Of a stretch of 64,000 bases of DNA, positions 22,655-35,824 are shown in pieces. This DNA comes from Closterium sp. Naga37s-1 (taxonomy: Eukaryota; Streptophyta; Zygnematophyceae; Desmidiales; Closteriaceae): assembly GCA_947471745.1 (NCBI GenBank), contig CANJKZ010000395.1, forward strand, positions 771,001 through 835,000, written 5' to 3'. How positions within the stretch are numbered: position 1 is the first letter of the stretch; each line of letters opens with the position of its first letter. The notes under the pieces are model-generated. The model saw only the letters and a program-made list of their open reading frames with translations, searched no databases and had not been told where the DNA came from. Position numbers and translations under genes: made by a program.

Positions 22655-25600
22655 ATGGATGCGTTCCGTCTGACGAATCTGACTCATTCAGAAATTGCGC
22701 AGTCTCTTCCTCTGCCGGCAATAGCATCTCTTCAAGACGTTAACGGGTCGTCAGTTTTACGAGGGGATCAAGTTACTGCAAGGCTAGCTGATTCACTGAA
22801 TGGATTGACAGGAGCTGACATAGATAGGATCGGACATTTGGTACAGGGAGCGGACGTCTCTTACCTGTAAGTGGAGCGTACCTTTCGATCTCTCGAGTCT
22901 TTTGGAACACTGAGCTAACATTACCGATCTTCTTATCAGATCGTTGGTGAGCCCTTGCGAGAGGAGGGTAGCAGAAACTACAACCATGTCTGGGGCAACC
23001 GCAGTTTTGATCAATGCTGTTGAGCAGCGATTTCCTGGGGTTTTCGAAGTGGCATCTTCAGGTATTTCCCCCTTGAAGCCCTCATTCACGTGGACAGAGC
23101 TTCACGCACTATGTTCGACCATTACGCCTTCGTCCCCCTGACCGGGTTTCACGTTTTTTATTGACGCCTAACAAGTGATGTCCTTATGTCTGGACCAGCT
23201 GATCAAAACTCTGAACAATTCGCCTTACATGAAGGATTTCAGCAGCTCGTGCAAAAAACGTCCCTGCAGCCTCCACAAGTACCACCACACGGTTCGCAAC
23301 CTTTAACTGAGTCGATTCGGAAGGAATTCGTAACCATGCCGGTGCGTTCTGTGATACCGAAGAATTACCGTTAGTTTTCTCGGCGTGATTCATGAAAAGT
23401 TTCATTGCCATGTTGTGCAGCTAGAGACCCATATGAATGACGATGGTACACCTGCTAAGTTGCCAGGTGCATCAGATCAGTTTTCTCCAACTTCAAAGCT
23501 CAAGAAACGACGCACAAGCCTTCATCACGGGCTTCGCCCAGGCGTCCATGATGGTGGTAATGGGGAGACTGTTGAAGGTAGGCTATCAGCTGCTGTTATA
23601 TTGCAATTGTCAGATGGCATGCCTAATACTGTGCTTTTTCGTTAATCAGGTTTGTCTAAAGCATTGGAGGATCTTCTTGAGGCGTTCGAGTCTTCCAGTA
23701 ACGACCAGGGTTTCAGGCAAATGGCATGGAAGGCTATGTCTGCCTGGCAAGAGACTGCACGAAAGTGGAGGGAAAAGAAGCTGTTATGCTCTCTTCCGGT
23801 CGATTTGTTGTCTCGATTTCTCCAAGCGCTGGAAGCTCAGATTGATAATGGCAAACTCTCTGCTTTGAAGGACGATGACAATGTAAGCTTAGCTGATTTG
23901 CATTGTTATTCACACAGCCTCTGTGGTCTGAGTCATTGCTGAATGCTTTTCGTCTGCAGGTGAGTTCTGAAGCTTTTGAAAGCGCCATGATGTCTCTGGA
24001 GGCTGTGCATCTGTCTCTCCTTATCATGACGTCACGTGGGATGCCAAAGCAAGTCTTTCAGGAAGAAGTGAGTACGCGACTTGCTCTGCCTTTTTTTATG
24101 CCCAAACTTCCCAATTTTTCGCTGAGACGTTGACCTCCTTGCAGGTGATTGAAAAAATTGTTGAATGCATTCGATTCCACATGTCACGGAACATTTTCTG
24201 TGCGTGTGATGCTGTGTACCGGCAAGCACATGCTGACGATGATGGTAAGTTGCATTCAACTCGTTTTTAGCTTGTAAAATGAGGGTAACTTCTCTTACGT
24301 GACACCATGCTTTGACACGTGGGTTTTCACACTGTCACAGAAACTGCAACAGGTCCAGATGGTGCCGCGGAACCGTCAAAAGCTGAGCGCAAAGGACGAA
24401 GAAAGTCTAAAGGCGTCGATGGCAGGTAAGCTGTTCTGTCCGGGATTCTGACGTTCAAAGCATGTTGTATCTGTAACATGTCATTTACTACTGTAAGCGA
24501 CCTTATTATTGCAAGCGTCGTTTGGCAGGGCTTCCAAGGCCGTTTCAGCTCTGATTGACAAGGTCTGCAGCATTTTGCCCATATTTGCGACACTTCTTTC
24601 AGTAACAAGGCTGCCAGACAGCTCAGTGCTGCAAATTACCAAGACTGGACTTGAGGCACTCAGTGTGGACAATGTGCATTTGCTTCAGCTGAAATCAATT
24701 TTGCTGGTCACTGCAGTAAGTTCACAGCCGCAGTAGCAGCCGCTTATGAAGCACCTAATGCCTGTCTCACGATCGTGCTTCTGGTGATATCCACAGATTT
24801 TTCGTGTCTATCCACACCATAGGAGCTTGGTGATGGATGAGATTGCTCTACTATTGTGGAAGCTGCATACGGGAAAGAAGCTCTCAAGAACTTACCATCT
24901 GATGGAAAACAGTAGCACTATTCAGCTGGTTTCAGCACTGCTGCTGCAGCTCTTTCAGTGCTGTGTCTTTCTTCCTGAGCCAGAACCTGAGCCTCAAGCA
25001 GAGGAAGAGCTTTCCATCAAAGAGACAAAAGCTGTTCCAGTCAAAAAGGGAAAAAGGGGACGACGGCGAATTTCGAGCTCGGCTGATGAGAAAGGGGTTC
25101 TTGATGTCGCAGCAACAAACCAGATAGACGATCTGGCAAACACGAATGGAGAGGGGAATGGCAAACTTGGTGCTGACGATGGAAAGAGCAACCCTGAGAA
25201 GGGTCATTCTGACACGGGGCTGGAGAGTGCAATCGATGCAGTCAGATACTTCTGGAAGGTAGCTTTGGAGCGCTGGTCGGCTCCTAAGGCTGGTTCTGAA
25301 GGAGCGGACTCTAAAGCAGTGCTAGAAGCCTTGGTTGAAGACCTGCTACTGGCGCTCCACCTTCCAGAGTACCCTGCAGCAAGCCTCATGCTCCAAGTAA
25401 GTTGGTGGTTGTGAACAAGCAGTATAATATTGTTGGTCTTATGACTTCTGCAGAATTCCAACACATGGTTGTTGCGCTATGGCAGGTTCTGTGCGTTTTT
25501 CTGGATTCAAGCTGTGGTCTGAAGTCCGACAGCTCAGCTGTCAAAGGCATGTCGATTGACATTCTGGGGGTCATAGCGTCCAAGCTCAAAGTGGATCAAA

Positions 25601-28600
25601 GATCCATTGAGAAAGAAATGGTTCCTCTTGTGAAGGGGCTTTGGAAGCCATTGGGAGATGATTCTTCTGCAATCTATTATGTTGACCACAAAGAGGAGCA
25701 GGTTGATGGCACTGACTCTGCTGGCCCTGGAAACGTGAAGGAGAAGCCATCATGCACTTCAAACGGGACAGCAGTCGTGCCTACGGGGTGTGTGGTCTGT
25801 ACTGCTGCAGGAGATTCAGCTCGCCGTCCCAATGCCCTGACGTCTTGTTCGGCATGCTCAAGCGTTTTTCATCCTGATTGCATGGGAGTGAGTGAGGGCG
25901 ATGGAGGGCCTGCATGTCTTGGAAGTGAGGTCACGTGTGTTCCATGCCTGGTCAAGCAGCGTTTGGACAGGGCCATTGGAGGAGATATGAAGGAAACGGG
26001 AGCTGCTGTGACGAATTTGATGGTCTTGGAGCAGATGGTTCTGGACTACCTTGGAGCCAGCATGAAACGGAATCGAGTGTGTGCTGATGCTGGAAGGTGA
26101 ATATTTAGATGCTAAGTGTAAAGCCTTTTCCCTTCTCGTGCTTCCATTTCTTCCTGAAGGCTGGTTCTCAGGTTTTAGTTCTGACCTTTTTTTTCCGTGG
26201 TCCACCCTCTTCAAACCCTGCAGCTTCTGGATTGCAACGTGGCTGAAGGATTCCACCCCACAGTCGAATGCAGCCCCAGAAAGCCCCATGAACAGAATTT
26301 ACAGTGCTCGTTTCCATGTATTCAAGCCACAGATGGAGTCATTCGACGCTCTTCAGATGGTTGATCCGTCTGCACCGCTACTGCCAGCAACAGCTGCACT
26401 TGCTCCTGGTTCGGATGTGGCGGTTGCACCAAGGGAGCTTGTGCTTCGTGTGGTTCGGAGTTTCAACTTGCATCGCGCATTTCATCGGAGTTTCTCTGCT
26501 GTATTGACACGGCTGTTGGTATGAAGAAAAACCACTTAAAGATTTAAGCCATGCCCATTGCCCTCCCATCTCCTGTTACTTTCCCAGTGCGTGTGTCAAA
26601 TTAGTCCATTCTGGCTCTCCTTCTATTTTGCAGGCTTGTTTGAAGGACAGGCCAACAAATCGTGCCAAAGCAATGAAAGCAGTAAGTCTGCTGCTTTGTT
26701 GCTGCTGCATTCTTTGCCCCATTTGCTATCATTCTTATTATTGCTTTGCTCTTGGCAGTTGAGCATGGTGGTAGAGGTGGATCCAAGCATCCTTGCTCTG
26801 GACAAGGTGCGGAAGGCAGTGGAGGATCGGTTCCTGGATGTGTCAGTCAGTGTGAGAGAGGCTGCGATTGACCTGGTTGGGAAGCACATCATTGGATACC
26901 CAGAAGTTGCGCTGAAGGTTCGTTGACCGCCTGTATGTGCCTGCCTGTCCAATGTTGTTTCTGGTCTTAATGTCAGATTGTTTTTCATTACTGTTTTTCA
27001 TTTCTTTCCCTGCAGTATTACAATACCATCACAGAGCGCATCCGAGACACCGGTGTAAGTGTGCGAAAGCGAGTCATTCGTATTGTTCGGGAGCTTTGCT
27101 TGCAACATCGTGGCTTTCCCCATGCAGCAGAGGCTCTGGCACGCATCTTCACCCGATTTACTGATGAGGAGGCTAGTGTTCGTGACTTGGTCCTCAAGAC
27201 CTTCCATGATGTCTGGTTTGAGGGAGCAGCTTCAACCACTACTGTGGCCAACACTGACGGCTCAGCTGCTGTTGGTTGGGGCACCTCAAAGGTTTCAGAA
27301 GAAGAGTCAGAGGAGAAAAAGGTGGCTGCCATAGCTGGGCAACTTGTGGAGATCTTGCGGACTCAGAAGTGCCATCAAACCATAGTCTCAATCATCAGGC
27401 GGAGTTTGGAGATCAGTGACGAAGCTGCAGACAAGAAATGTGATGCACAGAATGGAGTGTTGGCTACATCATCTTTCTCCGCGACCTCCTTTGCTCCCCT
27501 CTCCGCTCAAGCCGGTGGACAACAGAGGCCTTTTGTGAGGATGCGCTGTGAAGCTATCTGCCGGTATCTTCTTGACCAGGTCCTATTGGTCAGTATCTCG
27601 TTTTCTGACTTCTCTTGCTGCTTGGTTTTCCAGCCATTGACATCTGTTGCTGTGCTTGTCTTCAGTCACAAGAGCGGGAATCGGATGAGTTTGCAGCACT
27701 TCCGTTTGTGATGGCCCTCCAAGCATTTTGTGAAGTGGATGCTACACTGTGCACTCCACCTGTGGATCCAAGCCGGTTCGCAACCACACTGCTTCCATAC
27801 CTGACAACAACACAGGTATGCTGTAGCAAGGTTTCTAAAGTTCTAACAATTCACATCAGGATATTTTTGCTGACTACTTCGTTCAACAATCCCATGCAGG
27901 ATGACAGGAGCAATGGTGATGTCAAGAGGGCCGAACGGCAGGCCCGACTTGCCTGTCTGTCAGAGTCCATTGTTCGGGTGATAGCAGGAATTCTGGCACA
28001 TCTTCGCCGGCCACCATCATCTCTTGTCACTGAGCTGGATCAGGTCCTTGCATGCTTGATCATCAGCAGCAGCTTCATGAACCTTGTTCATGTCTCCATC
28101 AGGTAACTGCGCTCTCTACCGACTTTTCTATTCAGCATAGAGTCCCATTTGTCATCAACATGCCCCACATCTGTTCCTTGTGGCAACTGCAGGTGTCTTT
28201 GCACTCTCCAGATTGTCTCACCACGGCCTCTGAAGTCGTTTCAGCTGCTTGTTCCCCGATTTTACCGCGCACTTACCAACCCCAACGAGAGCAAATTTGT
28301 ACGTACTCCACATTCTGGCTACTCATCGTTGACATTTTCCTGTTTCCTTCTTCAATACTATTCCTTCTTGGTGAGAATCTGTTTGACCAACTGCTATAAG
28401 TGGCTTGTTTTCTGCAGCATTGGCGCAGCCTTTTTGCACTTGGCCTTCTGTGCCGCTACGGCGCCAACGAAATTGAAGCCCTAGAGCCCTCGCTTCCAAT
28501 CCCATCTATCCTTTCTGTTTTCAAGTCCTTCCTCTCGTCTCCTGAAGAAGAGCTTCAGCAGCGTGCCCTCCAGGTGCGTGGAGGTGCTTTCTTGGTTTTT

Positions 28601-31345
28601 GCTGCACTAGTTTGCTGTGCCAGTTATTGATTTTTTATGTCTTTTTGGTACTGTCTCATTTACGATGCAGGCCTTGGGTTTCGCTTTTATTGCACGGCCG
28701 CAAGAAATGGTTACGGAGGATGCTGCCCAGATTTTTGGAAATGCACTTCACATGGAGGCCCCAAGCAAGCAGAAGGTACAACACAGTGATTACTCTTTGA
28801 GGACTATAAAAGTGCAGTGCCCCTCCTGACTCATACTCAAAGATCACCAACCAAGTATGGATGACGCATATCACTTTGTTTTCCGTTTACAGGTGCAAGT
28901 TCTGAGGAGCTTTCAAGAGTATTTGACGGATGTGGAGGAGAAGATGGTGGAGCAGAATCGCCGGAAACTTCAAACCGAAGCAGCAGCAAAGAAGGCACAA
29001 GACGCTGCCAGGCATCAAAACACGGGAGAACTTCAGGAAGAAAGCGCCGAAGGAATTGGAGCAGGTGGAAGTTGCAGTGCTGCTGGGGTTGTGCCTGTGG
29101 CTGCAGGTGCGGGGGACACAAATGTGTGCAGTGGAGTCATTCAGCAGCATTGGGAAGCGATCTTGCAGTGCTGTATGGACATGGATCCGGACGTGAGACA
29201 AACAGCACTGAAGGTGAGCATCCATCACACCACGCTTTAATTGGGCGTATAACTGCGACCACGTTTTGTTGTTAAATTCTTGGTAAGCGAATCTGTGCTG
29301 TTTTTTTGGCAGTTGGTGGAGATTGTTCTGAATCAAGGGCTCGTGCTACCAGTCACGTGTGTTCCTCAGTTGATTGCTCTTCAAGTTGACCCTGATGAGA
29401 CAACTTGGAAGACATCACACCACCTTTTATCACTGATCAATGACAGGCAAGCCATCCTTCACCTTATACGTCATCGTACTTGTACATGGAGTACACCATC
29501 TAACGATTCTGTTGAACATTGTTTGTGCAGGTGGGGCAACTATCGTTTCATCGAGAATCGGTTTACCGATGGCATGCGCTTGGCCTATGGCTTCATGAGG
29601 GCTCTCTCTGCTCATCCAACTAACACTCAGTTTAATCCAGCAATCAAGACCCCCTCTAAGTCAGATTCAAACTCTCCAAGAACAACTTCAAGCCCAGCAA
29701 CTCATGCTGCCAATGCCAAACTTCTTGGGCTAGCTCGGGAAGGGTTGGGGCGTGTATACAAGCTGATCCGAGGCAACCGCAGTTCACGAAACAACATTCT
29801 CCTCTCGATCCTCAGGAAATTTGACTGTGTTGATGCGAGCAGCAGTATGAGCAACAAATTCGGCAGCAGCACTCCCACCAGCAGTCCTTCTACGAGCAGA
29901 GCACATCAAGAACCGCCCTCACCTTACAGTGTCACTCCTTCTGGAGCATTTGACATCTACTTTCTTGCGTAAGTGGCTACCATGCCTTCAATGCTAGTTT
30001 GTGTTAAGTGGCTTGGTTCTTTCTCGTCTTCTTACAATGCTGAGTTTTCGTTCTCTCCACTGTGGTTGCTGCAGGTTCTGTGCACAGGTGATTGCAACCT
30101 TTCCGTTTGCTCTCCCTGACGAGCCACTCTTCCTGGTTCATCACATCAGTCGTGTGGCCCACATGAGAGGTGGCTCTCTTCATTCTTCCATCAAGTACCT
30201 CTTCCGACCATCAAGCCCGCTCGGACCGTCTGTCACATCTGCTGTCAAGGCGATTGAAGAGGAGCAAGCAGCCCGGTGTGGGAATGCATATCGCATTACT
30301 GAGGAGGAGGAAGACGATGAGGAAGTGGGAGGCTCTCAGCCTATCGAGATCACCATTCCTGAAGGAGCATCCTGCTGTGGGAATGATCCACAGGAGCAGC
30401 AGGCCTTTCTTGATGGAGCTCTTCGAAGGCTCAAGGTAGTGTTGGGAAGGGCATCTTATTATCTGGAAGGCAGAGTGACAAGAGTGTGTGATTGATATTG
30501 TTTGAAATGTCTTTCTTTCTACGTGCTCGGTTTCTTATAATATCTTAACACGACCGTGCAGGATGATACTCGAGCTGCGATGGCTCTTTCCTTGCTTCTT
30601 CAGCTGAAGGGTTGGTTGAAGGCGGCATACTCCCTCACCGATGCACGATGCCTGGTAATTGTTCCCTTTTTTTACGACCACGCTGTTTCTGAACTTTGAT
30701 TCCTTTTTTTTCTACTTGTTGTATGGAGTTTCTTGTGCACGCATGTTTTTCAAAAGCTGCTGTGGTTCGTTCAGGCTTACAATCCGAGCGAGTCTCAACG
30801 AAACACCAACAGTGAAGCCCTTGGACAACGGGCTCCAGGAGATCTTTCATTGCACAACCTTCCATTGGACATTTCCAATGATATGCGCCAGTTCATCCTG
30901 CAATATCAGGTGTGAATTAGATCCTTGGATCTTCACAAATGCAGTCTGGTTGTGAATGCACTTGCTTCTTGTCAGAGCAGTGGCTGCTCTAACACTTTGT
31001 ATGTTTTTCGTACAGGCATTCAAGAGACTGATGAAGAATGAGTCTATTGGAGACTACACTGGTTTCACTGTTTCCACTCCAAGCAAGCCCAGGGGGGGAA
31101 CCAAGGCTGCAGGAGGGTTTGCAGGGCCTACAGAAGGAGAAGAGGGTGCAATCGGGGGAGAAGCTGGCGATGCACCTTATAGTGCTCCAGTGCATGGAGT
31201 CAAGCGTAAGCGAGGGCGCCCCCCAAAGCCTGTTTCAGCTACTCCGCAAGGTGGAAGTGGGGATGAGTGGGATGCGTCTACACATAAGCCAAAGAGAGGA
31301 GGGAGGAAAAGTTACGCAATGAAAGCTCGACGACTTTCCCTGTGA
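22655..31345 (+). CDS. SCC2: sister chromatid cohesion protein SCC2/Nipped-B, cohesin loader
   Basis: Loads cohesin onto chromatin together with SCC4. A 27-exon model gives 6,165 coding bases (2,054 residues) with all phases closing: 22655-22866, 22940-23061, 23199-23341, 23421-23577, 23650-23882, 23960-24067, 24145-24244, 24341-24425, 24529-24715, 24797-25396, 25486-26096, 26224-26518, 26634-26681, 26759-26917, 27016-27588, 27666-27815, 27900-28102, 28193-28298, 28418-28573, 28671-28775, 28893-29213, 29313-29446, 29531-29968, 30075-30435, 30562-30654, 30775-30909, 31016-31345. Family signatures include MPKQVFQEEVIEKIVE, VRKAVEDRFLDVSVSVREAA, DTGVSVRKRVIRIVRE and DPSRFATTLLPYL. A PHD finger (CVVC...CSAC...HPDC...CVPC, about residues 750-810) is present, as in plant SCC2. 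HEAT-type helices follow. The C-terminus has a KRGRPPK AT-hook. The intron after 29446 starts with GC. The exon end at 27588 could instead be 27579. Confidence 0.93.
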
Positions 31346-31705
31346 AGGACGGAAGGGTCGTAGTCAGCCTCATCAATGGGCCAATTGCATACATATTTGG
31401 CGCTGAGAGCTGCTGCCTGATTCTACTGTACATATCTCGTGTTGCTTTTACTCACCCTCTAACGCTAACACTGATTCAAGTTTTGTGCCACTCAGTTTCT
31501 AGTATCGTACCATGATAGTCATTTGCTGAGTCATGTTTCTAGTAACGAAATACATTTTTGCCAGCTTTTCGTGAGTCAGATTTAGTAGCAAAAATAATGT
31601 ACTTTTATTTAGTGAGCATTTCCTTGAACAAAACTAGGAGTAATAAATCATGCATATGGTTACAGAACTTACATGAACAAAGAACATGGATACCGTAGCT
31701 GAACA
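31346..31705. other. tail-to-tail intergenic spacer
   Basis: 360 bases shared as 3' flanks of SCC2 (+) and red chlorophyll catabolite reductase (-). It is AT-richer than the genes. No gene is seen. Confidence 0.6.
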
Positions 31706-34043
31706 CTACAGGTTCCTAAACACATCCACTATTTCGTCAGTGATCTTCTGCCCAAACAAACGAGGGAGATTACTGGTCAGATCTACTTGAATGCCACACT
31801 CCACAATCGCCTTATCTCTTGCCAGAAGCACGTGCTGCTCGTCTTCCCCTCCAACAGCTTTTGCACTGCCAGCAGCTACCAGCCATGAAGACAACACATC
31901 CTTTGCAAGAGGGGCAACAGTCTGTTCCACTGTTTCAGACAGCCAATCAGCACTCTCATGTGGACCTGCTGACTGTGACTGCTGCTGTGGGACAGCTCCA
32001 GAGTGTGCTTGCTTCTCATTGCTTGCTCTTGATTTGCCAGGAGAGGCGTCAGCCACTACAACAGTGCTGCTGCTGTCGCTGGTGGTGGTAGGAGTAGGCT
32101 TGAGCGAGAAGAGCAGCGCAGTGGGGGAGAGAGCAGCACGCAGGAAAAGTGTGGCTGGAGAGAATGGCTCAAGCCTCTTGTCAGCAGAACACTGTGGTGG
32201 CATGCAAGAATGCGCGGGAAAGTGGAAAGAGACAGTAAGAGGAACAGGGAATAGCATTATACGAAAGATGAAGAAACAAACAACAGTGAAGCAGCATCCT
32301 AGTTCTGGCTCATGCACGAGCGAATGCGTTAATGAGAATTAGAAGTGCACACCTGCGCCCACAGTCGAGCCAGCTGAGAAGTCTCGTAGACTCGCTGCCT
32401 GTGCTCTGCATCCGCTACAAGGTCCTTCCTTGCAATCACATCCATCACCACTGTCAGCTGGTTGAATGCTGCAAGAATCAAGAAAATAAGAGGAGCAGAA
32501 ATGTAATACACAGTAAGCACTACAGAAAACCGGAATATACAAGGACGGACAAAGCTTGCCTTTCAGAGAGCCACCATGACGGGAGAACGACGGGACAGGG
32601 AAAAGGCAGGCAAGGTATGCAGCACAGACAGACACAGGTGAACACCAACGACTTTGATTGTGAATCGGTGCGTGAAATACTGGACCACGCTGGCAGCTTC
32701 CTGTAGCAAGCATTTAATATCCCCACACCTGTGGATACAGCAGGAGCCGGGGAGGCAGCGGTTCCCCCTCCAGCATCTTCAGCAGAAGCAGAAGTAGCGC
32801 CAGCAGCACTGGCAGCATGGGCAGCGCTAGCAGCATGAGCAGCGCCAGCGGTATGGGCAGCGCTAGCAGCATGGGCAGCATGAGCAGCTGCAGCGGAACC
32901 AGAGTGCTGCAACGTGGCAACAGCCGATTGGTCGACGGGAGGGCCGGAGAAGATAAATTCAAATAGCAGGTGGGGGGCGTCAGTGGCCGGTCCCATGAGC
33001 ACTGTGAGCGTGGCGAAGGCGAGAGATGCCATGGGGAGCGGGCAGTGCAGCCACGATGCCAAGAGACGGTCCACCTGTGCATGGATGGGGGGCGGGCAAG
33101 GACAAGAGAAGGATAGGGTGGAGCAGGGAGAGGAGAGTGAGGAAAGAGTTGAAGAAACCGAAAATGGATTTTGAGACGAATTGAGCAACTGACAAACTGA
33201 CAGCACCTGGCAGCACCTGACAGCGAACAACAGCAACCGACGGCAAGTGAGAGCGACGCAACTCACCTTCCGCCCCCCCGTGCTGGACGGCTCCTGTGCC
33301 GCCTTGCCTGCGCGCATGAGAATGGCCCCTGTCGACCTCCCGTCCGGGCTTTCAAATCGTTTCATAACACCGTCCGCCTTATCACCCCCCTTAGCACTAC
33401 CAGCAACACCACCACCACCACCCGCTGCAGCACCACCAGCTGCAGCAGTGCCAGCACCAGTGTTCGATTCCATTCTCCCTCCCCGCTCAATCAATTCCTC
33501 CCCAATCGCCTCCTGTATCTTGTGCAGTATTGCTGACATCATCGCCGCCACGGCGGGTGGCACCGTGGACGAATCAAACGGCGCCACGACAGCAGCACCA
33601 GCGGTACCACCCCCGTGCGCAGCAGCAGCAGCAGCGCCAGCAACAGCAGCTGCTGTGACAGCAGCGGCAACGGCGGCGGCTGTGGAAGCAACGAGTTTCC
33701 TAGGCACCGGAAAAGAGGGGAGCGAAGGAGAAATAGAGGGGGAGGGCGGGTTGGCGAGGGGAGACGAAACGAGGTGGGGAGGAGGCGATGGGAGGGGAGA
33801 AGACGAGTCGCGACGGCGGTTCTGGTGGCTAGACGAGGAGCCAGAGTGATGGCTCGCCATGACGGGTGGTGTCTGTTGTCTGTGACGGAGCAGCAGCGGC
33901 AGATGCGGCGGATAAATCGGGTGTGGGCGTAGCGGCAAGCGTGGCCGTTGGTTCTTGATGCTGGTGATTGCAAAGCCGCGGGAAGCAGGAACGGCGCGTG
34001 AAGAAGCTAGGGAAGAGACAGAGCAGTAGGAGATAGCGGCCAT
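31706..34043 (-). CDS. RCCR: red chlorophyll catabolite reductase
   Basis: Plastid enzyme that reduces red chlorophyll catabolite (made by pheophorbide a oxygenase) to a primary fluorescent catabolite. Exons on the minus strand: 34043-33267, 33074-32729, 32468-32353, 32191-31706; total 1,725 bases, 574 residues. Recognised from VDRLLASWLHCPLPMASLAF, TDAPHLLFEFIFSG, LTVVMDVIARKDLV, SPATLFLRAALSPTALLFS and the C-terminal AIVECGIQVDLTSNLPRLFG, which match the family's conserved segments in order. The first about 130 residues are Ser/Pro/Arg/Ala-rich, as in a transit peptide. An inner ATG (MASHHSG) is an alternative start. Long Ala-rich stretches are inserted at about residues 120-160 and again after the FEFIFSG segment, so the protein is clearly longer than land-plant RCCR (roughly 320 residues). 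Confidence 0.87.
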
Positions 34044-35824
34044 AGAGGGAGTGACAGCCGAGAGGAGGAGGAGGAAATGAGTGCGAAAGCGTGAGCGAGT
34101 GAGCGAGCGAGAGCGCTGGGTGAGAGCGAGAGCGAGAGAGACCTCGGAGAAGTTCGCAATGAGGAGAATAACTAGAGCTCTGGATATTTAAATGCGTCCG
34201 ACGTCGCACTTGAGACTACTCGAATTCTGGAAACGCGCGAAAATTCGAGGAAAAGGGAGGAAAAGGGAGCGAGAGGACGAATCACGGAGGATGAACCCGG
34301 CGAACGAGTGAGTCCAGGTTGACCGCTGCTCGCGAAGAGCGACTATTCCCTTTTAATGAAGCAGGCGATAAGTACGGTGCGTGAACTTCGACTGGTAATT
34401 CGAGCAAAAGCATCGTTAGCGACGCGAGGAACCAGGAACGACGAGCTTTCCCAGTGCGAGTTCTCGGAGACCTCGGGGACCACTGGAAAAAAAAAAGCCG
34501 CGCGACGCGACCAGCTTCCCTAGTGTGAAAGTGAACTAGAGTGCATGGCTCGTTCATTTCAAGAACCGCGAAACATTTCCTCATCTCAACATGTTCACGC
34601 TTTGGTTTGTTCTTCCCCCATTCCCCCATTCTCTATTCGGGCAGGTTTCGTTCATCCCAATTCTCAACGCGCCAGTTCTCAAGGCTGCGTTCTGCAGGCA
34701 CGACAGAGGGGGGGGAGGCGAAAATAGGAACCTTCCCACAACTGCGTTTTTTGGATCAAACGCCCGGTCAGCCCGGAAAATGGATCCGAGCCTCCCGTTT
34801 ACCCTCCGAACGTAAACGAAGGTAAATGGCAACAGAACAGCCATTTACCCTCGTGGATATGAGGGCGCAGGAAGCTGCCTATTTCCCCTCCCCACCTTCC
34901 TTCTCTGGCAAAATTTGCCTCCTTCTCCCCCCCTTTCGAAAACTGCTCTTGCCCGGGATGTGAGACGGAGGGGGGAGGGAGGTGCTGGATTAGGGAACAC
35001 CACACTTGAACCCTGGAAAGCAAACAGCCCCTCCCTTGAGTAGCCCAAACAGGGACGCGTCAAACTAACAGGTAAAAAAAAACAGGCCAAACAGGGAGTG
35101 CAGGGTGGGAACCTTTTTTCCTACGTGGTAACCCTTCTCAAAATTTCAACGCTTTTTCTGATTTCGCGGAGCTCTATCTACCCAACTTCTGTGAGTTGGA
35201 AATTGTGGCTGTTTTTTCGGCATTTACCTTCAGCAGCTTCGCACCCTACACCCGAAATTTCCAACTTTCGGTTGTGGCGGGGGGGGTGGGGGATTCGAAG
35301 GGGAAACTGCCTTGGAACCCTCGTCATTTCCCTTCGTCCCCCACCTCCCTCCCAAGGGAAATGGCTACAGAACGCAGCAAATGGAAATACAACGAATGGG
35401 AAACCATGAAATCAAAACGCGGGAGGTTTTGCCCTATTCTTCACCTCAATCGACGGCTGCAAGTCAATCAGTCAATCGATCGTAATGAGATCAGCGGCCG
35501 TCTAGACGTGTCTGCTGCTCTGATTTGGTGTGTGTTGGTCAGGTGACCGCGACAGCGTAGGACGTGCTTGGCTCTTGTTCCCGCTAACAAGCTGGAAGAG
35601 GAATGCTTAGAAACTCCTTACCAACTATACGGTACTAACAATACTATAACACCCAAATCAAACAATTGTCTCAAAGGCACCTCACTAATCCATACAAAGG
35701 GAACAATGTCTATATAACATAAGAGAGCTCCACAAACAAAAACAAAAGAGCCCACCAAAACCAGCACCCCAACTATTGGCACAAAAACAGTATGCAAGCT
35801 CATGGCCAACATAATCTGTGGCTT
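34044..35824. other. intergenic with repeat-like fragments
   Basis: No supported gene. The first 150 bases hold a CG/GA-rich leader and a TTTAAATA stretch near 34188 that could serve RCCR as a TATA-like element. Further right are a small hairpin (10-bp arms GGTAAATGGC and GCCATTTACC at 34821-34849) and recurring phrases such as GGAACC and AAATGGCnACAGAAC (near 34825 and 35358), suggesting decayed repeats. Confidence 0.5.

Noticed and set aside
30659-30955. 98-codon frame across SCC2 exon 30775-30909
   Set aside because: It reads through flanking introns in the wrong frame; splice phases support the SCC2 exon instead.
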